Source of the DNA: Monoplex corrugatus
Lineage: Eukaryota > Mollusca > Gastropoda > Littorinimorpha > Ranellidae
Direction: 5' to 3'
NCBI GenBank assembly: GCA_030674185.1
Contig: CM060315.1
Location: 85,441,454-85,505,453, forward strand
DNA length: 64,000 nucleotides
The notes under the pieces were generated by a model that saw only the letters and a list, made by a program, of their open reading frames with translations, did no database searches and was not told the DNA's origin. Below are positions 1 through 10,885 of this stretch, one piece after another (the first letter of the stretch is position 1; each line of letters starts with the position of its first letter). The translations under genes and the position numbers were made by a program.

Positions 1-353
1 ACTCCTCTGGACTGAAAACTGTAAGAAGCGAAATAGCATGTATACCCCCATTCAGATTTAATATTATGGCTTTAGCTTGGATTCAAAGCGTGTATCTTGT
101 AAAAGATAAGTAGAATGATTTTTTTGTTGTTGAGATATTGAAAAACATCTCTCCTCTTTGGGGGATTCCCAAGACTTTGACAGTTTAATGATGTAATGCT
201 ATGTTTCTCTATTATAACCATAAACTGATATGTGTTTCATGTCAAAATTTGCAATTAATAATTCTGTATGCGACAAAACAAGACTGTACTATCTCAACAC
301 AATTATCAAAGTTACAACAATAGCGAATACAAACATTTTCATCATGGCGAAGT
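1..353. other. No recognisable gene
   Basis: AT-rich sequence without an open frame or repeat structure that I can assign. It abuts the tail of the LINE that follows. Confidence 0.5.
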
Positions 354-383
354 TTTAGTTTAGTTTAGTTTAGTTTAGTTTAG
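354..383 (-). repeat. LINE 3' tail, (TTTAG)n
   Basis: About six tandem copies of TTTAG, which read CTAAA on the minus strand. They directly follow the 3' end of the minus-strand LINE at 384-1160. Just inside the tail, on the minus strand, AGCC-AAAC-GGCT forms a small hairpin and GGGAC/GTCCC flanks it. A short terminal hairpin followed by a simple repeat is usual for 3' ends of jockey/CR1-type LINEs, so this is probably the natural 3' end rather than an independent microsatellite. Confidence 0.7.
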
Positions 384-1160
384 TAATAGGGACATAATAC
401 ATTAGCCGTTTGGCTATTTCAAGTCCCATCATTTTTCTTTTTCTTTTCTTACACTCGTAGTCAAGGTCTGTCGTACGCCCAGTTTTTTGATGATTCATTC
501 ATCATATTCGTATTTAAGTTCAATGTAATGTTTCCAATGGTCAAGCTGGTTTTTAAACGACTTTGTGTTTTGTGCTCTTTTAATTTCGTTTGGTAATTTA
601 TTCCATACATGTGCAATTCTATTTGTAAAATAAAACTTTCTAATGTTAGTCTTGCAATATTCTATAAATATTTTATCAGTATTATTTCTTGTTTTGTCAT
701 AATTTGTCAGTTTGAAAAATTCTGTTCTATCTACGTCATCTATATTGTTAAAAATCTTGAAACTTTGGATCAGATCTCCCCTCATTTTTCTTGCTTTTAA
801 ACTGGGTAAATTGAGTAATTCTAATCTTTCTCTATATGAATAATTTTGAAAACCATGAATTAATTTAGTAGCTCTTCTTTGTATCTTCTCTATCAATGCT
901 GACTGTCTTTTAAGACGTGGAAACCAAATAATGTTACCATACTCCAAATGAGGCCTCACTAAGCCTTTGTACAAATATAAAAATGTCTCCCTGTTTATGT
1001 ATGAGAATGTTCTTTTTATGATTCCAAGCAACTTGTTTGATTTATTAACAACATTTTGGATGTGATGATCAAATTTGAGACTTTTATCAAATATTACTCC
1101 TAAATCTTTTTCTTCTAAACATTCTATTATTTCACAGGTAATACCATCATTTATCATAGA
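384..1160 (-). mobile_element. Non-LTR retrotransposon (CR1/jockey-like), 5'-truncated 3' end
   Basis: An open frame at 495-1157 (minus) encodes the last ~220 residues of a non-LTR reverse transcriptase. It contains the post-catalytic segments DLGVIFDKSLKF, LVRPHLEYGNIIW and KIQRRATKLI, which follow the RT active site in CR1/jockey-type LINEs. The catalytic YxDD region and endonuclease are missing, so the copy is 5'-truncated near 1160. The frame runs unbroken to its stop and is followed by a 3' untranslated stretch and a (CTAAA)n tail. The N-terminal start is not a real initiation site. The clade call is from motif style only; CR1, Crack and Daphne cannot be told apart here. Confidence 0.8.
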
Positions 1161-1790
1161 ATATTTGTTAGTATAGACATGTTTTCATGGGTAAAGTCAT
1201 ACATTGACACAGCCAAAACAAACACAGCAAGAAAGATCATGAAACAGTAAACAGTCAAACAAACTTTCAAAGCAACCATCATTCTGATCATAGAAACATA
1301 TACAGACATCACATAAAATGATAGACTTTTTCGGTGATCGTCACTGGTGAGCAAGATGTAGGCTACAACACTGAACAAACAATTAGCTTATCAAGTAAAC
1401 TCCAATAGGATATTTTTTTCTGCATAAATTAACATATGGACACATAATCCAAAACAAGTGTGACTGCCCGCGTTCAAGCAAACAGGAACCAGAAAAAACA
1501 CGAAAGAAGAATATGAACGTGTATTTGATACAACAAAACAAGACAGGCGCAAATTTTCGGCCAACTGTCTTTGTCAAACGTAAGATTACAAACAAACACT
1601 AGATACAAAAAAATTGAGAAAAAGATTGAAACTTCAATGAAGACAGCAGCAGGGAAATTCAATGAACTGATTCAAGATGTATGCATGCATGTACAGACAT
1701 ATATGCATATCTGCTTGCATATTTCCTGACATGTATATATGCTAGTACCCAAGACATGCCTTGATATTTACATACAAAAATATAATCATA
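1161..1790. other. No recognisable gene
   Basis: Low-complexity-poor sequence with only short spurious frames on the minus strand. I see no splice-supported exon and no transposon motif. Confidence 0.4.
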
Positions 1791-1991
1791 CAAAACATGC
1801 ATACACACACATGTGCATGCATGTGCGTACACATGCACGTATATACACACACACACATATATATATATGCATACACTGTATATGTATGCATATATATACT
1901 TATATATGCATACATACACATATACACACACAAAAATGCATACACATAAATGCACATACTACCATACATACGCATACATATCGCCCTCTCG

Positions 1992-2043
<52 letters not shown>

Positions 2044-2099
2044 TATATATATATATATTATATATATATATATAATTATATATATAATTATATATATAT
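1791..2099. repeat. Compound microsatellite (CA/TA-rich, then (CT)n, then (TA)n)
   Basis: Interrupted CACA/CATA repeats run to about 1980, followed by (CT)n at roughly 1998-2028 and (TA)n to about 2099. All long frames across it are translations of the repeat (for example runs of HTHT or YIYI) and are not genes. Confidence 0.9.
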
Positions 2100-2160
2100 C
2101 GTATCGTATCGGCCTCTTTACGTCTCAGGAGATGATAGTCTGCACCAGGAGGCGTTGTGG

Positions 2161-3460
2161 TCATGACGTGCACTTTCTGCTGTGGCTGTGCAGGCCGATT
2201 CTTGAGTGGCAATCTCTGTCACATCTGCCACATACAAATTGAGTCGCTATTGTCTGGTTTCTGGAACGTTGCTTGCGAAGAGCCCTTTTCTCATCTGCGC
2301 TTTCTGCTCTCCTCCTCTCCGCATTCACAACGCCTTGCTGAACGGCTGTCTTCCGCCAGAGTCTCCCAAGAGCCTGGGTCAATCCCTGAGCTTCTAAGGT
2401 CCTTTTGCATGCATCTACAAAGCGTAGCTGTGGGCGTCCTGGAGCTCGCTTCCGGTTTGCCAGTTCGCCGTAGAGAACGTCTTTTGGTATGCGTCCATCC
2501 TCCATTCGACGCACATGGCCAAGCCAGCGTAGTCGGCGTTGGCTTAGAAGGGCAAAGATGGTCTGTAGGCCCGCACGTTGGAGGACCTCTGTGTTGGTCA
2601 CCTTGTCTTGCCATTGGATGCCAAGGATGTGTCGCAAGCAGCGGAGATGGAAGATGTTGAGCCTCTTTTCTTGGCTGGCGTACGTGGTCCAGGCTTCACT
2701 TGAGTAGAGAAGTGTGCTCAATACAAATGCTCTGTACACCTGCATTTTGGTGTTCGCAGTGAGACTGCTGTTGGACCAGACCCGCTTGTTCAGTTTAGCC
2801 ATAACAGATGAGGCCTTTGCAATTCTGGCGCCGATTTCAGCGTCCAGAGAGAGGTTGTCACTTATGGTGGACCCCAAGTAGCCTACTGAACTTTGTGGAC
2901 AGTATTGAGGTCGTAGTCTCCAATGTGTAGAGATGGTGGTTCTTCACAACCTTGGCCTAAGATCTGTTTTCTTCAAGCTGATTGTGAGACCAAACTCTCT
3001 GCAAGCGTGGGCGAAGCGATCAACGAGCCTCTGGAGATCTTGTTCACTGTGGGAAGCCAGCGCAGCATCATCTGCGAAGAGAGCTTCTCTGATGGTCTTC
3101 TTTTCCACCTTAGTTTTGGAACGAAGCCTGGCAATGTTGAAGAGCTTTCCATCGGTCCTTGTATGAAGATATACCCCTTCTTCAGATCTGCAGAAGGCAT
3201 AGGTCAGCAACATGAGAGAAGATCCCGAACAGAGTTGGGGCCAAAACACATCCCTGTTTCACTCCGCTGCTGATTCTAAAAGGCTCTGATGTGGCACCAT
3301 TATAGCACACAGTGCTGTGCATATTCTCGTGGAAAGACTCGATGACAGCTGATAGTCTTGGGGGGCAGCCGATTTTCTTCAAAAGCTTGAAAAGACCACT
3401 CCGACTGACCAGGTCGAACGCTTTCGTAAGATCAATGAAGGCGAGGCAAAGGGGCACTGT
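2161..3460 (-). mobile_element. LINE B fragment: RT plus C-terminal zinc-finger tail, frame-broken
   Basis: On the minus strand this reads as the C-terminal half of a non-LTR reverse transcriptase in three frames. 3182-3478 carries the RT palm start (FIDLTKAFDLVSR) and VKQGCVLAPTLF. 2944-3249 carries the ADD active-site region (ALFADDAALASHS) and FGLTISLKKT. 2161-2877 carries the thumb and tail (SSEAWTTYASQEKRLNIFHL, LRWLGHVRRMEDGRIPKDVLYG, GRPQLR). The extreme C-terminus has a Cys/His cluster, CGRCDRDCHSRIGLHSHSRKC without its first and last residues, that looks like a zinc finger. Two frameshifts make it non-functional. The same family recurs on the plus strand at 16874-17712. Confidence 0.85.
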
Positions 3461-4420
3461 GTCAGAAATTTCCGTCATCCCACAGAATCTTCACTGACGG
3501 ATCAAAGTCTGATGAAGGTGTTGCCCTTGTTAGCTTCTGTTCCGCGATTCCCAATCGTTCATCTTCAAAACATATTCCGTCTGACAGTTCCGTTTATACT
3601 GCTGAACTGACTGCTCTGGTTTTGGCACTAAAAATGGTGTCCCAATCCAAGCATAAAGATTTTCTCTCTTTTTTTCTGATTCCCTTTCTGCTTTGCACGC
3701 AATTGCTGGCCGAAACGTTAGTCACCCTGAGCTTCTGAAGCTCTTTGAACTGTTTTCTACTCTTACAAGTGAAGGATACCTGATCGTTTTTGCCTGGATT
3801 CCTGGCCTTGTTGCCTCCAATACGGAGGCAATAAAAAGACTGACTGCCTGGCCAAGAACACGACAAGGAAAACGATGTCCAAATCCTTCATTCCTTACAC
3901 AGATATGAAATTCAAAGTACAGTTATGTGAGAAATCTGTGGCAGGATGATTGGAATAAACAGACAGAACAAACTTGTCCAAATTCGCCCCAACCTGAAAG
4001 AAATTCTCCCGTCTGCTTCAGGCAACCGTAAGAAACAGTGTTGCGTAGGTCACACATGCTACAGTCATTCGTACCTTTTAAAACATAAAGAAGCACCATG
4101 GTGTGTATCATGTGACGAGCCATTGAGCATCAGACACTCCCTTCTTCATGCTGGGACTTGCACGCCTACTCCTTTAACCCTTTCTGAGACGTCCCTCCTG
4201 GTGCAATTTTCCAGTTTTTAGAAGATATCAGAAGATTTCACCTGATATGATTTTACGTCTGTTTTTCTTTAATTGCATTTTGGACTTGAAAGATTAACAG
4301 TGAGCATGAGTTTTAACTGTTGTCTTTTATCTTAACCTGGGTGTCGTTTTTCACGTAGTGTTAACCGTGATAGGGCTCGAGTAATCGGCTGAGCTATAAG
4401 CTATATGAACCTGAAGCAGC
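3461..4420 (+). mobile_element. RNase H-bearing LINE, 3' part with RNase H domain, decayed
   Basis: Starting with a peptide of the form KIFTDGSKSDE, this is the RNase H domain that follows RT in jockey/I/Nimb-type LINEs. Recognisable pieces are YTAELTALVLAL (second acidic residue), a region around 3695-3760 equivalent to SLSALQAI, and FAWIPG before the third acidic region. The frame is broken several times. Downstream are a C-terminal part (NLWQDDW, IRPNLKEILPSA, CDEPLSIRHSLLH) and a 3' UTR with the family's terminal motif near 4350-4415. Better preserved copies are at 30425-31995 and 55880-60397. The left border is fused to LINE B near 3460. Confidence 0.75.
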
Positions 4421-5095
4421 TTGCTTCTTTCCATCTCACCTCCCCTAGTCCTAAAACATTGATGTTTGTTCTTTCCATTTCTATCTTGACATTTTCTAAT
4501 TTTCCCTTTTGGATCATTGTTGTAACGTTCCAAGTTACACCTAAGAAATAAGAGGGAAGCAGGGAGAATGTTTATAATATTAATAAAAGGACATAACTCG
4601 TGAGAATTATCTCCCATGTTGTATAGAACTTCTCAACTCTAACACAGTTTACGCTACCCATTCAGCTAGCATAGAAGCAGATACAAAGTACAAAAACAGT
4701 AAGCTCAGAACACTCCTCAAAAAAAGGAGCCCCAAGCCTACCAAGCGCAGCAAAAGGAATCAATCATGTTTCAGATGTCTGCATTCAATTAACCATATTA
4801 CCGTAAATACGCAGCACTTGACTGAGACTGGCTTCTGCAGATTGACAGAAAGTCATCATGCCTCTGGCAGCAGTGGAATTTAGAGTGTGCTATGGGGGGG
4901 TTTTTTTTGTTGTTGTTTTTTTTGCCATTGACATCAACTTTATGGCCAAGCGGGCTACATTGAAATTAGTCATGACACTTTGTATTTTGACAACTAGGAC
5001 CCGTGCAACGGGTGTCATGATAGGCTTAGTCCTCACCAACATATATTTCACTGACCTCTTGCTTCGTTGCAGAGATGTAGAGCAGACCCCCAGGC
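4421..5095. other. No recognisable gene
   Basis: Unassigned sequence with T-rich runs near 4897-4922. I see no coding evidence. Confidence 0.4.
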
Positions 5096-5945
5096 TTAGG
5101 TTCAACCAGAGTAGTACCCTGACGAAGTCCCAACTAACCAGTGATGGTGCCATATGCCGTGCCAGTACTGACCGCCCTTCACTTTCAGATCACGACCGTT
5201 CTTCATCAGATGAGGGACTGTCATACGACCCAACAGTGAAGGACATTATGACTTCTATTTCGTGCTTGCACACCAAATTTGACTATGACAGATGAACTAA
5301 AAAAAATCTATAGGAGACAGTTAGTTAACTGAGAGATGAAGCGCATGATATGAGAGAGAGAGTTCGAATCTGACTGCAGAAACTGACTCTTTCAAAGGAG
5401 AGAACAAAGTCTTAAAAGACAGACATGAATATGTTGAAATAAAAACGGATAATCTTGAAAGTTGTTCCATAAGAAATAATTTAATACAAAGGGCTTTCAA
5501 AGAAGAGACAGTAAAACTAAGGAGGACTGTGAAGATCGTGTACAGGACATGCTAACAGATAAATTAGAATTACCAAAAACAATAGCTTGACCGAATACAT
5601 CGCCTAAACACCAAACCAAACTCCCCATTCATTGCCAGGTGTAAAGAAGAAATCCTGGGAACAAACCAAAACAAAAAACAAAAACAAAACTGAAAACCAG
5701 TCAAATATTTATAGGGAAGACTTTACCCAGAGAGTACGCGACATTAGAAAACAATTTGGACCTCCCTTGAAAGCAGCTAGAGATAAGAACAAAAGGGGCC
5801 ACCATGATAATGATTACCTCCTTACTGAAGGTGAAAAGTTGGGATTGGATGACAATGATAACCTAAAAGAAATCAGACAGGTGTCTGGCCGTCCCAATGT
5901 AAAACAAACATGTCCTAAAATCCAAAATGAAAATGTAAGGTAGAG
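5096..5945 (+). pseudogene. Decayed L1-type LINE ORF1 (coiled coil / RRM-like)
   Basis: A serine-rich segment ending SYDPTVKDIMTSISCLHTKF (about 5160-5290) is followed, in broken frames, by a heptad-rich region. The next segment reads EDCEDRVQDML / DKLELPK / HRLNTKPNSPFIA (about 5525-5640), and then EDFTQRVRDIRKQFGPPLKA and ARDKNKRGHH (5720-5805). This order (linker, coiled coil, RRM-like domain, basic C-terminal domain) is that of nucleic-acid-chaperone ORF1 proteins of L1-like and related LINEs. Several stops and frameshifts break it. No linked ORF2 of the same element is recognisable downstream. Confidence 0.55.
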
Positions 5946-6208
5946 GTAGAAAGAAACCTAGACAAGAGCTAGACAACAGAAGGTCTTCAGAGAAGTAACC
6001 CCCTTTAGACAAGTGTTTCGGCCATGAACTCCTTACACTCTCGGGGGGCCGGGCCACATCCAGTCATGACTCCTGGATGCCCTTCTGCTGTTGTCTATTT
6101 TTTTTTAGCGAACCTGGGCGATTCTGCGCTTCAGAACTGCGGTACGCGGTTTTACCAATGTGCTAACGGGGCATACATCATCTGTAGGGAATTTAATCCT
6201 TATGAAGT
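5946..6208. other. Spacer, nothing identified
   Basis: A short region between the ORF1 remnant and the end of the minus-strand endonuclease frame. It may include 3' UTR of the latter. Confidence 0.3.
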
Positions 6209-7238
6209 TCACTTTTGGTTCCTCCTTGCCCAGATCCAGCTTGAGCTCCTTTCTGCTGCCTCTGCCATCGCTTTAAGGGCTCTAGTCCTCTTCTTCCCAG
6301 AAATGGCGAGTTGTTTCATGAGATCATAAGCGGAGGTGCCCACAAACCCTCTTGCCCCGACCTCTATGGCGAAGATTTTGACCCGCAGACCTGCTTTCTT
6401 CAGGGTGCTGGCAAGACCGGCGTATTTTTCGGTCTTGTAGATATGTGCTTCTTCCATTCTGCTTTCGTATGGCACAGTGAGTTCTATCAGAATCACTTGT
6501 TTCGAGGAGTCAGAGTGGAGAGCGATGTCTGGTCTCATGCCTGTCTTGCTGATGACATCTGGGTAATTTCTCCACTCTGGGAGGTCTGCTGTACACTCCC
6601 AGTCGACTGCTCCATCCAGAAGACCCTTTGGCAATGTGCTGGTTGTCATAGCAATTTCGGGCCAGACCTGTTTCCCTCCTGCTTTGTAGAACGTTGTCAT
6701 AGCAATTGGTGCGTTTGGGGTTATGTTTTTTTCGCTAACCACGTCTGTGATCATTTTCAGAACTTGGTTGTGCCTCCATGTATACCTTCCTTGGGCTAGC
6801 GCTACTTTGCAAGAGCTTAGGACATGTTCCACTGTTTGTTTCTTCTGACAGAGCGGACATGCTGGGTCATCTGATTTCCCCCATTTCACTAAGTTTGCAT
6901 TCGAGGGGAGCAGGTCATATACAGATCTGAGGAGGAAGCTTATCCTTAGAGGAGCCATGTGCCACATATCGTTCCAGCTGAGACTTCTTTGGAATGCACT
7001 GTCCCATGTTGTCCATTGCCCCTGTTGACCTTGCTGGACTGCCTTCTGCACTCTTTTGACATCTTCTTCTTTCCTCAACTCCTGTATGATCATGTCTCTT
7101 TTTTCCTTCCTTTTGACTTTGGACCACCACTGCATTTTTGTTGCTCCCAGTCCCTGTCTGTTGGTTTGCGTGTGTCCAATTATTTCTTTGATGCTGAGGT
7201 TTCTCTTGGCATCGTAAGCAGATACCAAGAGGTAACAA
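6209..7238 (-). mobile_element. R2/Hero-like LINE C-terminus with restriction-like endonuclease
   Basis: An uninterrupted minus-strand frame encodes about 339 residues. Residues 124-140 form a CCHC knuckle (CPLC, then H135 and C140). Residues 232-234 are RPD, and E249 lies in ILIELTVPYE. This PD...(D/E)xT pattern plus a downstream conserved KTEKYAGL stretch is the restriction-like (PD-D/ExK) endonuclease found C-terminal to RT in R2, R4, NeSL and Hero-type LINEs. It nicks target DNA for target-primed reverse transcription. The upstream RT domain is absent, so the copy is 5'-truncated near 7240. The frame has no convincing ATG at its start and simply opens within the element. Absence of stops suggests a fairly recent insertion. 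Confidence 0.7.
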
Positions 7239-7489
7239 ATTCCAACTGGGTTCTCAAAATTTTAAGTGAAGGTTCAGACGCGATCAGTGATGTGTTGAAA
7301 AACCAAGATACCGTACAGACATGCCGTGCACATTGTATCGACCCTCTCCACTGTTCCTCTACTCCCTCCCTTACGCGTACTCTTCAAGAAAGTGAACACA
7401 GGGAGGGGGGGGGGGGGGTTAGACCGAGATGATTTTGAAAGAACGTGTGAATGTAAAGTAGAGCAAAAGCAAATGTGAAAGTATATTAG
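7239..7489. other. Spacer with a G-run at about 7400-7419
   Basis: No coding evidence. Confidence 0.4.
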
Positions 7490-7830
7490 ATATTGAAAGA
7501 ACTAATTGTACTTAGTCATTTCTTTTCTTCGCTGGAATGTAGAAGGAGTATTGTTACCTCTTTCGACTTTGTTTCTATTAAGGAAACTTTCGTGAATCGC
7601 CTAGAAAGCCATTTATTCCCAAACTGTACAGCATTTTGTAAACCAGCTTTGAAGCTGTCAAAACAAGGTAGGCCTATGCGGTCAGGGGGTGTGGTTTGTG
7701 TAATTAAAACTGATTTTGTCCCATATATTAAAGAAGTTAAATGTGAGCAAGATAATATGTTATGTGTTTTGCTCGATAAAACTATCGGATTACCCTGTTG
7801 TCATTGTACGGACATTCCAACATCCCAGTT
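7490..7830 (+). mobile_element. CR1/jockey-like LINE, apurinic endonuclease fragment
   Basis: The frame at 7493-7999 includes FDFVSIKETFVNRLESHLFP, a match in style to the ETF catalytic motif of APE-type LINE endonucleases. It continues with MRSGGVVCVIKTDF and ends near a segment that should continue into the rest of the endonuclease. After about 7830 the resemblance stops. It may be the 5' part of the same element whose RT C-terminus and 3' end lie at 8680-10188, with the intervening part deleted or replaced. Confidence 0.6.
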
Positions 7831-8679
7831 TGATAGCTGGCCTCATTTGTTTTATGTTTGGTTTTCTTTCTTTTTTGCCTGGTGCAGGTCTTGCAGTCTG
7901 CTTGTCGGTGTTTTCTTATCTTCAAGTACCCGATGGAGAAGGGAAACTGTGTCTGGACAGCACCTATTTGGCTGGGGACTGCCTAACTTAGGCGGGTAGT
8001 AGCTGTCCAGTGAGATCGGAGAATCTATCCAACTGTTGGAAGCTGCCCCTAGCGCTACAGTCTACGCCTTTTGAACTGAAGCTTATAATCTGTAGACTGC
8101 TGCTTCCCGTGTTGTTTCAACACCATGAGGCGAAGCTGGAGTGACCTCTCCAAAACGCAAGCCAGGGCAGGGCGATACGGAGGATGAGCTGTTGCTGATG
8201 CAGCAGGTCGCCCTTCTCCACACTGTTGAGGTGGAGGCTGATACAGTTTGGCACCAACAGTGTCGCAGGAGTTGCCGGAACATGGCTGTAAGCAGCAGCA
8301 GACCGCCTTAGGGACTCCAGCTCCGTATTTTTCCTCGGAGTTTACTCCCGAAGTCTTTCCCGTGACTGGATATGCTGCAAGGCAGCAGAAGTTTAAGGTC
8401 GGATTGTTCCTTCTCCTCCAAGGTTATGACCCCATATATCCATTGCGGCAGGTTGTAGCCTACTGGGTTACACTTTACCCGTAGCAGGGAAACCCTGACT
8501 GACCCAGAGTATGTATGCTTCCGTGCAAGCAAGAGTGCGGTGTGGTACAAGTTTACTAGTTGCATTATCTGTACAAATGGAGTGAAACAAGGTGATGCGT
8601 GTAGTCCCATTTTTGTTGTTGTTATTGTTGTTTTTTCTTCTGTTGTTGTTGTTTATGAATGAACTTGCTTTCGAAACAA
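7831..8679. other. Unresolved insert between LINE segments
   Basis: This segment sits between the endonuclease and RT remnants. It has several short frames but no motif I recognise. It may be a separate short insertion or a rearranged part of the element. Confidence 0.3.
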
Positions 8680-10188
8680 TTAATAATGATAGGCACGCCA
8701 CATATCTGAGTAATGAATTGATTGAACTGTTTACTCTATTGTTTGCTGATGACATTGTTTTATTATCAGAAACTACAGCTGATTTACAGACACAACTAAA
8801 CAGTCTCTATAGAGCGGCCTGTCAATTACAGCTTAACATAAACATGGACAAGAGTAATGCAATGGTCTTAAGAAAAGGTGGATTTTCAGCGAATACTGAA
8901 AAATGGCTATTGTCAACTCATATCAATTTTAGGAATATTGTTCTAAACAAGACCAAGTTTTAATTTTGTATGTCAAGATCTTGCAGGTACAGCAAAACGA
9001 GTTGCGTTCAGTATTCTGAGTAGGCTGAATAAACTAAAGAGCAATTCATCAAAATTATTTTTGAAATGGTTTTAATACGCAAATTCAACCAATTTGACTG
9101 TATGGTTCAGATATATGGGGTCTAGAAAAAGCAGTTTTGGTGATTGAAAGTGTTCGATTGCTTATGTTGAAAAAAATATTTAGGGTTAACACTAGAACAC
9201 CACATGACTTCATACGTGGTGAGTTGGCAAAATTTCCCTTAACTATAAACTCAGGCGTTTGTTGTATTCGATACTGGTTAAAACTAACGAAAATGAGTGA
9301 AGAGAGATTGCCGTATAAGACATATAAAATGCTATTAATTTAGCCAACAGAAGAAACATAAATTGGGCCTCAAAAGTCCTTGATATATTAAATGCTTACA
9401 GGTTTTCATACGTCTGGGAAAATCAGGGAGCTGGTTGTATAAAGTCTTTAATGAAAACGCCCAAACAAAGATTTGTTGATTGCAGATGGCAAAATTGGAA
9501 TTATCGTATCAACACTAGTGATGTTTTTGCACAGTACAGAAAGTTTAAACAATCTCATGAACTCGAAACATACTTGCTGTTGGCGTTTAACTGATTTATC
9601 TGATATACATGTATGTTCACAAGATTTACATTTTGTATGCCTGACTTATCAGTGCATAGATTAAGATATAAAAGACGTGATAAAGAGGCAGTGAAATGTT
9701 CATTATGTAAAAGCGTTACTAAAAATGAAATCACTTCATTCTATGTTGTCCAGCCCTTGAAGATCTGAGGCGTCGGTTAATTCAGACAAAGCACTCCGTA
9801 ATCCAAATATCTCATATTAACAACGCTCGTAACTTCAAAAAAATGGGCGCACAACTAGAAATCTGCAAAATACGTCTATGAAACTCAAGAGAATAGAGTT
9901 TGCCTAATCCTAAAGTGAAATTCTACTGATGTGAGAAGAGAGTTTGCCTTATCATAAAGTTAAATTCTAGTGATATGTGTGTGTCAAATCTATTTACATG
10001 TTCCTGTTACATTCTTGGCTTTTGATTGTGTGACCCATATTGTATTTATTCCAAAATATTTGAAGTATGCATTATCTAAGATTATATATTATATGTTGTG
10101 TTTGTGTAATATTTATAATGTGTTCATGCCCCTTCACCTGGGCCTTTGGCCTTACTGAATAAATTGCTGAGTCTGAGTCTGAGTCTGA
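8680..10188 (+). mobile_element. CR1/jockey-like LINE: RT core to 3' end, decayed
   Basis: The frame at 8592-8963 has LFADDIVLLSETTADLQTQL and LNINMDKSNAMVLRKGG, the RT active site (ADD) and following segment. Frame-shifted pieces continue at 9137-9343 (NTRTPHDFIRGELAKFPL, CIRYWLKL, YKTYKML), 9470-9560 and 9590-9760 (a terminal cysteine region, VKCSLCKS). These are the C-terminal parts of a CR1/jockey-type pol. The 3' end is recognisable: GGGCCTTTGGCCTTACTGAA, a TAA-rich end, then (CTGAGT)n at 10167-10188. Many indels make it inactive. Confidence 0.75.
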
Positions 10189-10435
10189 TCGTCGGATTCA
10201 TATGCTAATGGTTGTGAGTTCGAATCCCAGGGTGCGCTACATTAAAACTGGCCTTCTCATTGTCCCATCTTAACATCATTGTTGTTCTGGTGGTGTCAGT
10301 ATAGGATTAGATAAGTCCCCCTTCCCCCACTTCCCTGGGATGGTTATCCCCGTTGGCCATATCACCTGAGGCAGAGGCAGAGTGTGCCACAGATGAAAAA
10401 GGATATAGCAATTGTGAGGGGGGGGGGGGGGGGCG
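10189..10435 (+). other. tRNA-like B-box remnant and G-run
   Basis: GAGTTCGAATCCC at about 10215-10228 matches the pol III B-box consensus. No A-box at the expected distance and no cloverleaf can be drawn, so this is at most a SINE fragment beside the LINE tail. A run of about 17 G lies near 10416-10433. Confidence 0.35.
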
Positions 10436-10885
10436 TCCATCAAAAAGTGGTAAGGGAGATCCCAACAAAAAGGTATTTCCGGACTATGTAAACAAATCAA
10501 GCAAGTGTTTGAGACCCTCACACAAGACTCTCTCCTGACTAAATGTGCACACGGAACACAAATGATAGCCTGCACATCATCTGGCAGCGGTGACCCAAGA
10601 TTTCTTCTGTAGGCAGAAAAAAACAACAACACTGGCTGTTGAGGATGCTAGTATAGTCTACAATGATGGAGAGAGTGGTAGGCTTCCTATTTTTAGTGAA
10701 TTAGGTATGCCACAGGGATATTATACTAAACTGTGTTTTGAGGAGCTGGATCAGGCACGCGTCACTGCATCGTTCGTGCAAGCAAAGCCTGAAGTGAAGG
10801 CTGCAACGAGGAAAAGAACTTTTGAAGCTGCTGAGTTAGCAGAAGAAACTGAGGAATTCTACTTGGCAGGTGCCCATGAATAGCC
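10436..10885 (+). pseudogene. Putative DNA-transposase C-terminal remnant
   Basis: Frame-broken peptide pieces read SLLTKCAHGTQ (about 10530-10560), then a stretch ending YNDGESGRLPIFSELGMPQG (10590-10710), YYTKLCFEELDQARVTASF, and a basic end (ATRKRTFEAAELAEETEEFY). The order (CxHGxTQ-like motif, then LGxPxG, then xLDxxRV and a basic helix) resembles the C-terminal part of transposases of several eukaryotic DNA transposon families. I cannot assign a family. No terminal repeats were found. Confidence 0.4.

Noticed and set aside
10195..10245. tRNA gene
   Set aside because: Only a B-box-like motif is present, with no A-box, acceptor stem or cloverleaf.
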